This document shows, in pieces, positions 40,102-48,286 of a stretch of 64,000 bases of DNA. How positions within the stretch are numbered: position 1 is the stretch's first letter; each line of letters opens with the position of its first letter. The translations under genes were made by a program, and so were the position numbers. The stretch lies in contig NZ_BOQP01000030.1 in NCBI RefSeq assembly GCF_018332715.1, positions 62,001 through 126,000 on the forward strand, written 5' to 3'. The notes beneath the pieces were generated by a model that was given only the letters and a program-made list of their open reading frames with translations, was not told where the DNA came from and did not search any database. The DNA is from Winogradskya consettensis (GTDB lineage: Bacteria > Actinomycetota > Actinomycetes > Mycobacteriales > Micromonosporaceae).

Positions 40102-41034
40102 TCAGAACCGCAGGGTGTCGAGGAACCGGAAACCGGCCTGCGCGGTGATCAGCGCGTCGGCGGGGGTGCGCGGCGGACTGCCGGCGTCGTCACGCTCCAC
40201 GATGTACTCGACCAGCCCGGCCTCGCGGGAGCGCTCGAAGATGCGGGCGAAGTCGATCAGCCCGTCACCGGGGTCGGCGAAGCTGCCGGAGGTGGCCAGG
40301 TCCTTCACGTGCACCTGGGTGATCCGGCCCCGGTTACGCCCGATCAGGTCGACCGGGTCGCTGGCCCCGCGGTACGCCCAGAACAGGTCGACCTCGAGGT
40401 GCACGAGCCCGGGGTCGGTCTCGCGGGTCAGCACGTCGTACCCGGTGAGCTTGCCGCCGTCCTGGCGGGCGAACTCGTTGTGGTGGTTGTGGTACCCGAA
40501 GCTCAGGCCATGCTTGCGGGCGAGCTTGCCGGCCTTGTTGAGATCCTTGGCGAATGCCTTCCAGACGGCGCTGTCGCGGATCGGCGCGCCCGTGGAGGTC
40601 GTCCCGAAGTAGGGATGCACGATGTACTTGTTGCCGATGATCGCGGCATCGGCGAGGGCTGCCTCCCAGGTGGCCGCGTTGAACGGCTGCGGGATCCCGA
40701 CGTGGCCCGAGGTGGCCCGCAGGCCGGCCCGGTCGAGGGCGGCCCGGAATTCCGTCGCGGTGCGGCCCACGAAACCGGCGTGCTCGACGCGCTTGTAGCC
40801 GATCCGGGCGAGCTCGGCGAGGCTGGCGTCGAGGTCGATGGCGAGCTGGTTGCGCAGGGTGTAGAGCTGCACGCTGATCTGGTCACGCGGGACGCGGCTG
40901 AGGGATCCGTGCCCTGAGCCGCCGGCCTGCGCGGGCGAGGCGAGCAGCGCCGAGCCCCCGACGGCGGCGGCACCGGCGGTCGCGGCCGCGGCGCCCAGGA
41001 GATTTCGGCGGCTGAGAGTGGAGTCGTTGTGCAT
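40102..41034 (-). CDS. Tat-exported sugar phosphate isomerase/epimerase-like TIM barrel protein
   Basis: A 310-residue protein. The twin-arginine signal SRRNLLGAAAATAG is followed by a cleavage site near PAQA (about residue 39). The mature part is an AP-endonuclease-2/xylose isomerase-like barrel: ISVQLYTLRNQL, YKRVEHAGFVG, YHNHHNEF, LVHLEVDLFWAY, ITQVHVKDLA, and a C-terminal EYIVERDDA, giving the usual His/Glu/Asp metal ligands. Exported members often accompany secreted sugar dehydrogenases, as here, and may convert or bind a carbohydrate derivative outside the cell. The ATG at 41034 is chosen because GGGAGG lies 10 nt upstream, while the ATG at 41043 touches it. Confidence 0.85.
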   Translation of the reverse strand: MHNDSTLSRRNLLGAAAATAGAAAVGGSALLASPAQAGGSGHGSLSRVPRDQISVQLYTLRNQLAIDLDASLAELARIGYKRVEHAGFVGRTATEFRAALDRAGLRATSGHVGIPQPFNAATWEAALADAAIIGNKYIVHPYFGTTSTGAPIRDSAVWKAFAKDLNKAGKLARKHGLSFGYHNHHNEFARQDGGKLTGYDVLTRETDPGLVHLEVDLFWAYRGASDPVDLIGRNRGRITQVHVKDLATSGSFADPGDGLIDFARIFERSREAGLVEYIVERDDAGSPPRTPADALITAQAGFRFLDTLRF

Positions 41035-41295
41035 CGCTTGCATGCCTCCCGATCGGTGGTGCGGGATGGGCGCGGGCACGCGGATGCGGCCGGTCAGAGG
41101 AGTCACTGACCAGGCCACGTGCCACGCCGGAGCACTGCGGAACATCGAACTTGTTCGCTAGCTGATGTTAATCACAGGTTTCGCCGTCGTGGCCAAAAGA
41201 ATCTTCGAAAAATGCAAAAGTTTCTATCAACCGACGCCTAAGTCCCCGTCAACACGGACAGGCCGGACATCGACACGCCCTGCCACTGTGGAGCC
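41035..41295. promoter_or_regulatory. 261-bp divergent intergenic region with AT-rich tract
   Basis: Separates the Tat-exported isomerase-like gene (minus) from the DUF4760-like gene (plus). The part from 41152 to 41230 is strikingly AT-rich for this genome and should contain the promoters; GGGAGG at 41045-41050 serves the minus-strand gene. No clear operator was found. Confidence 0.4.
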
Positions 41296-41859
41296 ATGAT
41301 CCTGAGCCTGTCCTCTTTGGTGGTTTCGATCCTGGCCCTCGCGGTGTCCGGCGGCGTCGCGGTGCGCCAGCTGGTCCGGATGCGGCACAGCAACATGCTC
41401 CCCGTCGCCCTCGACCTGTTCCGCGAGTTCCGCACCGGGCAGTTCCGGGACAACATGCGCTACATCGTCGAGGACCTCTGGACCGAGCACCCGCCCGGTG
41501 ACGACACCGGCATCCTCGACCTGCCCGACAACGACCGCGCCCGCGTCATCCCGGTGGTCAGCTACTTCAACAACGTCGGCGTCCTCGTCGCCAACGGCGT
41601 CGTCGACGAGACCGTCGTGCGCGGCTTCATGGGCCAGTCGGTGCTGCGCGCCTGGGACCGGGCCGCCCCCTACCTCCGCGCCGAACGCCTCCACCGCGCC
41701 GACCCGTCCTACAACGCCTTCTTCGAGCACCTCGCGGCACGCTGCATCGCCCTGCCACCCACCACCGACCTCGACCGGGTCCCCGACGACTGGACCTTCG
41801 ACGTCACCCCGTACGTACGCCCGTCCCGCCGCCCATCAGACCGCCCCGCCGCCCAGTGA
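41296..41859 (+). CDS. Membrane-anchored DUF4760-like protein
   Basis: A 187-residue protein. An N-terminal membrane anchor (about 2-22, LSSLVVSILALAVSGGVAV) precedes QLVRMRHSNMLPVALDLFREFRTGQFRDNMRYIVEDLW and VVSYFNNVGVLVANGVVDETVVRGFMGQSVLRAWDRAAPYL, the pattern of the DUF4760 family. Function is unknown. GTGGAG precedes the ATG. Its 3-prime end, rich in Pro/Ser/Arg codons, runs straight into the 21-bp repeat array, and the last residues may already be repeat-derived. Confidence 0.75.
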   Translation: MILSLSSLVVSILALAVSGGVAVRQLVRMRHSNMLPVALDLFREFRTGQFRDNMRYIVEDLWTEHPPGDDTGILDLPDNDRARVIPVVSYFNNVGVLVANGVVDETVVRGFMGQSVLRAWDRAAPYLRAERLHRADPSYNAFFEHLAARCIALPPTTDLDRVPDDWTFDVTPYVRPSRRPSDRPAAQ

Positions 41860-42104
41860 GACCGCGCCGCCGAGCAATAGGACTGCCCTGCCGGCCTGTG
41901 AGACACCCTGCCTCACTGTGAGACCACCCGGCCATCGTCGACCACCCGGCCGCACCATGAAAACAGCCGGCCGCGCCGTGAGAACAGCCGGCCGCGCCGT
42001 GAGAACAGCCGGCCGCCATGAAAACAGCCGGCCGCGCCGTAAGACCGCCCCGCCGCGCCGCGAGACCACCCCGCCGCGCCGCGAGACCACCCCGCAGCGG
42101 CTGC
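41857..42104. repeat. 21-bp tandem repeat array between convergent genes
   Basis: Units beginning CC(A/G)TGA(A/G)AACAGCCGG recur at 41955, 41976, 41997, 42016 and 42037, then as GAGACCACCCCGCCG variants at 42058 and 42079. Spacing is 21 bp except for one 19-bp step. More diverged units reach back to the DUF4760-like stop. The array fills the gap to the GGDEF-EAL stop. Because 21 is a multiple of three, all frames read as repetitive peptides; none looks like a gene. Confidence 0.85.
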
Positions 42105-42112
42105 GCCGGCGC

Positions 42113-44548
42113 TCAGGCCGTGCGCACGGCCGTCCCCGCGGCCGCGACCTGCTCGCGCAGCAGCTCGGCCAGGGCGCCGGCGGGCATCGGCCGGGCGAGG
42201 TGGAACCCCTGGCCGAGCGTGTACCCGAGCGCCCGCAGCAGCTCGGCCTGCTCCTCGTTCTCGATCCCCTCGGCGACGGCATCCAGCCGCAGCGCCCCGG
42301 CGAGCTGGATCACCGCCCGGGCGACCGCCTGCCGGGCGTCCCGCGCGGCCGGGTCGGCGTCGTCGATCTCGATGCCGTCCACGAACGACTTGTCCAGCTT
42401 GACGATCGCCGCCGGGAACGCGCGCAGCAGACTCAGCGACGACTCCCCCGTGCCGAAGTCGTCCAGCGCGAGCTTGATGCCGTGCCCGTCGAGCTCCCGC
42501 AGCGCCAGCGACACCTGGGTGCCGCGCAGCACCGCCGACTCGGTCAGCTCCAGCACCAGCCGGTCGGTCGGCAGCGCATGCTCCTCGAGCGCCGCCAGCA
42601 CGTCGCCGACGAAGCCGGGGTCGTGCAGCTGGCGTGCGGAGACGTTGACCGCGACCTTCTGCAGCGCCTGTGGACCGAGCTCGGCCAGCCACGCGGCGGC
42701 CTGCCGGCACGCCTCGTCCAAGACAAACTGTCCCAGTTCTACGATCAGCCCCGTACGCTCGGCGGCCGGGATGAACTCCACCGGCGGCACCATCCCCCGC
42801 ACCGGATGCCGCCAGCGCACCAGCGCCTCGACCCCGATCACCCGGCCGGTCCGTAGCGCCATCACCGGCTGGTAGTACAGCTCGAACTCGCCCTCGTCCA
42901 GGGCGCGGCGCAGCTCCCCGCCGAGCTGCATGTGCGCGAGGACCGGCACGGCCATCTCCGGCAGATACCGCACGTACGCCGCCTTGCCCCGCTGTTTCGC
43001 CGCGTACATGGCGACGTCGGCGGCCCGCAGCACGGTGTCCACGGTCGCACCCGGTTCCGCGGTCGCGATGCCGATGCTCGCCTGCACCAGCAGCAGGTGC
43101 GAGCTGATCGGCACGGTCAGGGCATCGAGCACACGCTGCGCGACGGTCTCGCCCACCGGCGCGCCACCGGTCAGGAGCAGGGCGAACTCGTCACCACCTA
43201 TGCGTACGGGCAGAGCGTCCTCGCCCGCCTGAACGCGCAGCATGTCCGCGAACGACACCAGCAGGTCGTCCCCGACGTCGTGCCCCAGCGAATCGTTCAC
43301 CGTCTTGAAGTCGTCGAGGTCGACCAGCAGCACCGTCGCGCCCCGGCCCCGATCGAGCGCGCCGCCCAGCAGGTCACGGAAGCGGGCCCGGTTGGCGAGC
43401 CCGGTCAGCCCGTCGTGGCTCGCCTCGTGCAGCAGCCGCTCCTCCTGCGAGCGAAGACTGTCGAGCAGCCGGACGTGGTCCCGGAACGCCAGGTACTGCC
43501 GGACCGTGACGAGCACGCTCACCACCACGGCCGCGCCGACCGCCACCCGCCCCGGCCACTGCAACCGCCCCACGGCAACAGCGATCAGAGGCAGATCAAC
43601 AGCCGCAATCGCCACGTACGCGAGGACTGACGACGACCGTCGAGAAGGCTGGCGCAGTCCGGCGGCGACCCGCCACTGTGCGCGTACGGCAAGAGTCAGC
43701 AGAACCGGAGCGACCGGAAGAACCACCGCCTGGGCCGGCGCCCCACCGGCGTCCCCGTAGGTCGCGGCGAGCACGGACACCCCCGCCCCGGTCAGCCCGA
43801 TCGCCGCGACCAGCCGCATCGCCGTCCGATCGACCGGACCGTCCCCGAGGTACGACACCTTCGTGATGCCGGCGAGCGACATGAGCAGCGCCAGCGCGAT
43901 CAGCACCAGCGTCCGCCCGCTCCACCGCTCGGCCGCCGTGAGCATCGGCGCCAGCCCGAACTGCCACAGCAGCGTCGCACACCCGAGGAACGCGATCGCC
44001 CGATCGAGATACATCCTGCGCCGCTCCCGCGGCCCGGCAGGCCGCACCGGCACCCGCGCCACCGCCCACGTGATCATCGCGAACCCCAGCGCCACCGCGA
44101 CAGCAGCGGACAACGGCATGTCAGGCGGCACGTCCCCGACCGAGAACCGGAAGGCGTGCACAGCCATCAACGTGAACCCGGCAGTCAGAAAAACCGCCCC
44201 GGCGATCAGCCTCCGCCAGAACCGCCGCGCTACCACCTCGCCGCGGACCACATCCCCCAGCCGGACCAGCGCCACCACCGAGACCACCCCACCGAGGGGC
44301 ACCGCCACATAGGCAACCCCCACCGGCCCGGCCCCGGAAACGGCCCAGACCACGAACCAGACCCAGCTCACCAGCCCAAGCCCACCCGCCACCCACACAT
44401 AACGCCACGGCGCCCGGCGATCATCGGCCACGCCCCCTGCATCGGCGCAACCACTCCCACCCTGAGGAAAACCACCCCCAGCCCCGCCACCGTCAAGATC
44501 CCCACAAGTCACGAGCCCACGCTGCCGGACCCGGGCCCCCGCGACCAT
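42113..44548 (-). CDS. Membrane GGDEF-EAL protein (cyclic di-GMP turnover)
   Basis: About 811 residues from the ATG used here. The N-terminal half has about ten hydrophobic segments, a membrane sensor of unknown class. A GGDEF domain follows (HDGLTGLANRARF, DLDDFKTVNDSLGHDVGDD, intact RIGGDEFALL), then an EAL domain (GVEALVRWRHP, NVSARQL, LELTESAV, DDFGTGESSL, KLDKSF, AEGIEN), all with catalytic residues. The usual RxxD inhibitory site five residues before GGDEF is absent. So both synthesis and hydrolysis of cyclic di-GMP are possible. Start is uncertain: ATG 44548 has no ribosome-binding site, GTG 44431 is an alternative, and any longer form would be translated from repeat sequence. It may act on the exopolysaccharide locus, but no link is visible. 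Confidence 0.85.
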   Translation of the reverse strand: MVAGARVRQRGLVTCGDLDGGGAGGGFPQGGSGCADAGGVADDRRAPWRYVWVAGGLGLVSWVWFVVWAVSGAGPVGVAYVAVPLGGVVSVVALVRLGDVVRGEVVARRFWRRLIAGAVFLTAGFTLMAVHAFRFSVGDVPPDMPLSAAVAVALGFAMITWAVARVPVRPAGPRERRRMYLDRAIAFLGCATLLWQFGLAPMLTAAERWSGRTLVLIALALLMSLAGITKVSYLGDGPVDRTAMRLVAAIGLTGAGVSVLAATYGDAGGAPAQAVVLPVAPVLLTLAVRAQWRVAAGLRQPSRRSSSVLAYVAIAAVDLPLIAVAVGRLQWPGRVAVGAAVVVSVLVTVRQYLAFRDHVRLLDSLRSQEERLLHEASHDGLTGLANRARFRDLLGGALDRGRGATVLLVDLDDFKTVNDSLGHDVGDDLLVSFADMLRVQAGEDALPVRIGGDEFALLLTGGAPVGETVAQRVLDALTVPISSHLLLVQASIGIATAEPGATVDTVLRAADVAMYAAKQRGKAAYVRYLPEMAVPVLAHMQLGGELRRALDEGEFELYYQPVMALRTGRVIGVEALVRWRHPVRGMVPPVEFIPAAERTGLIVELGQFVLDEACRQAAAWLAELGPQALQKVAVNVSARQLHDPGFVGDVLAALEEHALPTDRLVLELTESAVLRGTQVSLALRELDGHGIKLALDDFGTGESSLSLLRAFPAAIVKLDKSFVDGIEIDDADPAARDARQAVARAVIQLAGALRLDAVAEGIENEEQAELLRALGYTLGQGFHLARPMPAGALAELLREQVAAAGTAVRTA

Positions 44549-45078
44549 CCCGAAAACGGACCAACGACGCACCGACCCCGATGACACCGAAACTCCACCC
44601 GAGGTCCGCCGCCCTCTGCTGACTCCCCAGGCGCGCCCCGCAGCGCCGATCTCGCGGGGCCGGCCTGGCAGCTCACCCCACCCGGCCGAGCCCGGCAGCT
44701 CACCCCCACCCGGCCGGACCCAACAACTCACCCCACCCCGCCGGACCCGGCAGCTCACCCCACCCCGCCGGCCCGGCAGCTCACCCCACCCCGCCAGACC
44801 TGGCAGCTCACCCCACCCCGCCGGCCCGGCAGCTCACCCCACCCGGCCGGACCCAACAGGTCGGCTCATTTGGCCGGCCCGGCAGGTCGCCCCACGGTCG
44901 GTCACGCAGGCCGGCCTCACCCGCCGGCCCTCGGAACAGCCCTGCAGCGCCGGTCTCGCCGGGTCGGCCGAAAGGTAGAGGTGGTGGCGGGAAGGCCGGT
45001 CCGTGGCCGGATGTGGGGGTGGTGGCCGGGCCGGGATGCTGGGTTCGTTGTCACCGGAGAGTTTGTCAGGGGGAAACG
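44549..45078. promoter_or_regulatory. 530-bp divergent intergenic region around a repeat array
   Basis: Lies between the 5-prime ends of the GGDEF-EAL gene (minus) and the HAAS-like gene (plus). Apart from the 26-29-bp repeat array in its middle, and an AGGGGGA ribosome-binding site just before 45079, I see no gene, hairpin or clear promoter. Confidence 0.4.
44667..44891. repeat. 26-29-bp tandem repeat array in a divergent gap
   Basis: About eight units of the form GGCAGCTCACCCCACCC(C/G)GCCGG plus 3-6 variable bases, degenerate at both ends. Unlike the other arrays here it lies between divergent 5-prime ends, upstream of a gene for a cyclic di-GMP protein, where copy-number change could alter expression. 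Confidence 0.85.
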
Positions 45079-45693
45079 ATGATGTCCGGGTCCGATACCG
45101 CACCGCTGGTGCAGGCGCAGGCCGACGTTCTTGTTCTGGACTACCTGGCCGCGTTGTGGGCCGCGACCGACGATCTCGAACCGGAGCTGCGCGACGAGCT
45201 GATGGCCGCCGTTGCCGACTTCATCGCCGTGCGGCGTCAGGGGCAGGGCGGCAGCATGGACGACGCCGCGCCCATTCTGCAGCGGCTCGGGCCGCCCGCG
45301 TCGCTGGCGGCCGCCGCGAGGCGCGGGCGGATGCCTGCCCACCTGCGGCGGCTCGCAGTCCCGGCACCCGCCCCGGCGTCGTCGGGCGCGGACTACGCGG
45401 CCCTCGCCCTCCTGACCGCCGGCTCCGTGATCCTGCCGGGCGCCGGCCCGCTGGCAGGCCTGGTGCTCACCACGACCTCACCACGCTGGACCCCGGGTGT
45501 GAAGGCGGCGGCCTGGGTCCTCGCCGCCGGTCCCATGCTCATCGCCATGGTCGTCGTCCTCGGCTCGGTGATGTTCGGCGCCGGCCCCGAGGGCCTGTTC
45601 CTCGCCTACGCCCTCATGGTGATCGGTGGCTTCCTCGCCGCCATCACCCTGCTCCCGGGCCTCACCACCCGCCGTCCCCCGCACCGCAGCTGA
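45079..45693 (+). CDS. HAAS-like domain membrane protein
   Basis: A 204-residue protein. The N-terminal ~85 residues are helical and acidic (DYLAALWAATDDLEPELRDELMAAVADFIAVRR...DDAAPILQRLGPPASLAAAARR), the pattern of HAAS/DUF1700-type signalling domains. Three or four hydrophobic segments follow (about 98-190). HAAS proteins usually work with a PadR regulator, but none is encoded next to it. ATG at 45079, or the adjacent ATG at 45082, both served by AGGGGGA. The tail RRPPHRS is short. Function unknown beyond a probable membrane signalling or transport-accessory role. Confidence 0.7.
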   Translation: MMSGSDTAPLVQAQADVLVLDYLAALWAATDDLEPELRDELMAAVADFIAVRRQGQGGSMDDAAPILQRLGPPASLAAAARRGRMPAHLRRLAVPAPAPASSGADYAALALLTAGSVILPGAGPLAGLVLTTTSPRWTPGVKAAAWVLAAGPMLIAMVVVLGSVMFGAGPEGLFLAYALMVIGGFLAAITLLPGLTTRRPPHRS

Positions 45694-45723
45694 GACGCCG
45701 TCCCGCCCGACCTGACTCGCCGG

Positions 45724-46998
45724 CTACTGGCCCGTGGGTTCAGCGTCCGGTGCGGCGGGGCCGGCTTCGGCCGGAGTGTGGGAGAGCAGGCCGGCAGCGG
45801 CAAGCGGATCGGTGAGCAACGGATCGAACGCGAGCTCCGCGGCCCCGATCAGCGCGGCCTCGTCCCCCAGTGCCGTAGCCCGCAGCTGCAGGTGCTCCCG
45901 GGATGCGGGCAGCGCCATCATGTCGAGGCGGCGGCGGATGGCCGGGGCGGTGGCCGGGTAGAGGTCGCCGAGGGTGCCGCCGAAGATGACGATGTCCGGG
46001 TTGAAGACGTTGACCAGGTTGGCGACGCCGAAGCCGAGCCAGTCCCCGACCCGGTCCAGCGCCGCGAGGGCCGCGGCGTCACCGCGCTCGGCTGCGCGTA
46101 CGACGGGAAGGTGGTCTGAACCCGGCGGCAGGCCGGCGTGCCGGAGCAGAGCTTCCGTGCCGATCTCGGTTTCCCAGCAGCCTTTGGAGCCGCAGCCGCA
46201 GTGCCGGCCGGTCGGGTTGACGACCATGTGGCCGACCTTGCCGCTGTGGCCGCGGTGCCCGATGACGAGGCGGCCGCCGGTCACGATGCCGGCGCTGACG
46301 CCGAGGTCGCCGTGCAGGTAGATGAGGTCGTCGATGCCGGCGGCGGCGCCCCGGGTGTGTTCGGCGAGAGCGGCTATGTCGGCCAGGTCGCCGACGAGGA
46401 AGCGGCCGGGGGCGTCGAGGGCGGCGTCGAGGGCGGCGGCCAGCCCTTCGTCCGCGCCGCCGACGTCGAGGGTGCCGTCGGCGGCTCGCGTGGTGTCGGC
46501 GACCGCGACCGCGCCGCCGGCGCAGAAGCCTTCCGGTTCGAGGGAACGGACCAGGGCGGCGAGGGTGGGTACGACGTCACCGGGCGGGCGGGGTGCCTCG
46601 CGCAGGTCGAGGATGCGGCCGCCGAGGCCGACGCGAGCGGCGCGGAGCCGGTCTGCCTCGATGCTGAGGGCGTCGGCGTAGACCGCTGCCGAGCGCGGGC
46701 TGACCAGCGGCGAGGGGCGGCCGGCCCGGCGCGCCGGGGGCGGGGCCTCCTCCGTGACGAGTCCGGAGGCGGCGAGGTCCGCGGCGAGGGCGCCGATCGT
46801 GCTGCGGTTCAGGCCGAGGCTGCTGGTCAGTTCCGCGCGGGAGGTCGGGCCGTGCACGTGCACATAACGAAGGACGGCGCCCAGGTTCTGGCGGCGGATC
46901 TCCTCCTGGCCCGCGGCCGGGGAGGGCGGTGCGGGCGACTGCGGGTCAGCGGCGGTCGCGGATCCCGTATGCAGCCCGCGGCGCAGCGGGGTCACCAC
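45724..46998 (-). CDS. ROK-family transcriptional regulator
   Basis: A 424-residue repressor-type ROK protein. The N-terminal winged helix (about 40-95: VLRYVHVHGPTSRAELTSSLGLNRSTIGALAADLAASGLV) is followed by the sugar-kinase-like fold, with the zinc motif CGCGSKGCWE and IVTGGRLVIGHRGHSGKVGHM. ROK repressors usually sense a sugar and control a neighbouring transport operon, here the ChvE-type ABC system upstream. Two consecutive GTG codons at 46998/46995 follow AAGGAG by 7 nt; a 25-codon extension to an ATG lacks support. A strong terminator lies between it and the binding-protein gene, so it is transcribed on its own. It is convergent with the HAAS-like gene. Confidence 0.88.
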   Translation of the reverse strand: MVTPLRRGLHTGSATAADPQSPAPPSPAAGQEEIRRQNLGAVLRYVHVHGPTSRAELTSSLGLNRSTIGALAADLAASGLVTEEAPPPARRAGRPSPLVSPRSAAVYADALSIEADRLRAARVGLGGRILDLREAPRPPGDVVPTLAALVRSLEPEGFCAGGAVAVADTTRAADGTLDVGGADEGLAAALDAALDAPGRFLVGDLADIAALAEHTRGAAAGIDDLIYLHGDLGVSAGIVTGGRLVIGHRGHSGKVGHMVVNPTGRHCGCGSKGCWETEIGTEALLRHAGLPPGSDHLPVVRAAERGDAAALAALDRVGDWLGFGVANLVNVFNPDIVIFGGTLGDLYPATAPAIRRRLDMMALPASREHLQLRATALGDEAALIGAAELAFDPLLTDPLAAAGLLSHTPAEAGPAAPDAEPTGQ

Positions 46999-47079
46999 CA
47001 GCGGGCTCCTTCCGGGCCGGGAACGACGAACGGGCCGTTGACCTACAAAACGGACATGGAGCTCGGGGGACACGGCAAA

Positions 47080-47108
47080 GGGTCCCCGGAGACGGACTCC
47101 GGGGACCC
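47080..47108 (-). terminator. Terminator of the monosaccharide ABC operon
   Basis: Perfect 12-bp stem (47080-47091 with 47097-47108) and 5-nt loop, 15 bp past the stop of the binding-protein gene on the minus strand, followed by CTTTG. It separates the transporter operon from the ROK gene. Confidence 0.85.
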
Positions 47109-47123
47109 CAAGGGTGCTGCTGC

Positions 47124-48227
47124 TTACTTGGTGAGTGCCGCGAGCTTCGGGTCGTTCGCGTAGGCCTCAGCCGCGTTGGCCTTGGTCACCGCGACCGGGG
47201 GAAGCAGGTAGGTGTCGACGACCTTGCTGCCGTTGTTGTACGACTTGGTGTCGTTGACCTCGGGGGCGTTACCGGCCTGCAGCGCCTTGACCATGGTGAG
47301 GGTCTGGGCGACGAGGGTACGGGTGTCCTTGTTGATGGTCATGTACTGCTCGCCGGCGACGATCGACTTGACCGACTCGACCTCGGAGTCCTGGCCGGTG
47401 ACGACCGGGACAGCCTTGTTACGGCTCTTGACCGACTGGATGATGGCGCGGGCCAGCGTGTCGTTCGGGGAGAGGACGCCGTCCAGCTCCTTGCTGCCGT
47501 ACGTGGAGGTCAGCAGCTGGTCCATGCGGGCCTGCGCACCCTCGGCCTTCCAGCCCTGGATGGCGATCTGCTTGAAGTCCTTCTGACCCGAGGTGACAAC
47601 GACGTTGCCCTTGTCGATCTCCGGCTTGAGGACGTCCATCGCACCGTTGAAGAACACGGTCGCGTTGTTGTCGTCGGGAGAACCGGCGAACAGCTCGATG
47701 TTGTACGGGCCGGTCGGCTTCTTGGCCTTCATGCCGTCCAGCAGGGCCTGGCCCTGGAGCTGGCCGACCTTGAAGTTGTCGAACGCGACGTAGTAGTCGA
47801 CGTCCGGCGTGCCGGTGATCAGGCGGTCGTACGCGATGACCTTGGCGCCGGCGGCGTGGGCCGCGGTGACCTGGGTCGACAGCTGCGCGGCGTCGGTCGC
47901 GCCGATGACGATGACCTTCGCACCCTTGGTCACCATGGCGGTGATCTGGGCCTGCTGGTCGGCCACCGTGGTGGACGCGCCGGCGTACTGCACGTCGCTG
48001 GTGAAACCGGCCTCCTTGAGACCGTTGGTGAACAGGTCACCGGCGAGGACCCAGTTCTCCGAGGTCTTCGCGGGAAGCGCCACGCCGATGAGCGAGTTGG
48101 CAGCGAAGCCCTTGGCGCTGTCGCCACTGCCGCTGTCGGTGTCGCCGTCGCGGCCGGAGCCACAAGCCGTCAAGGCCAGCATCGCGATGGCGCCGACCGC
48201 CACCGTCTTGCCGAAGAAGTTACGCAT
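47124..48227 (-). CDS. chvE: Multiple-monosaccharide ABC transporter substrate-binding lipoprotein (ChvE-like)
   Basis: A 367-residue lipoprotein (signal with lipobox LALTACGSG, cysteine about residue 22) followed by a periplasmic-binding-protein type I fold: IGVALPAKTSENWVLAGDLF, QITAMVTKGAKVIVIGATDAAQL, VIAYDRLITGTPDVDYYVAFDN, ELFAGSPDDNNATVFFNGAM, VVTGQDSEVESVKSI. These are ChvE family traits; relatives bind several aldoses such as glucose, galactose, xylose and arabinose. Third gene of the operon, 59 bp after the permease gene, with its own GAAGGG site. The actual sugar is not readable. Confidence 0.92.
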   Translation of the reverse strand: MRNFFGKTVAVGAIAMLALTACGSGRDGDTDSGSGDSAKGFAANSLIGVALPAKTSENWVLAGDLFTNGLKEAGFTSDVQYAGASTTVADQQAQITAMVTKGAKVIVIGATDAAQLSTQVTAAHAAGAKVIAYDRLITGTPDVDYYVAFDNFKVGQLQGQALLDGMKAKKPTGPYNIELFAGSPDDNNATVFFNGAMDVLKPEIDKGNVVVTSGQKDFKQIAIQGWKAEGAQARMDQLLTSTYGSKELDGVLSPNDTLARAIIQSVKSRNKAVPVVTGQDSEVESVKSIVAGEQYMTINKDTRTLVAQTLTMVKALQAGNAPEVNDTKSYNNGSKVVDTYLLPPVAVTKANAAEAYANDPKLAALTK

Positions 48228-48286
48228 GCGGGGGTTAGCCCTTCTAGTGAGAGGTGTTGCGGGTGAGAGGGGGGTGGTGACCGGCG

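Noticed and set aside
41857..42104. Small repeat-peptide genes on either strand
   Set aside because: The frames exist only because the 21-bp period is a multiple of three; there is no ribosome-binding site or conserved segment.
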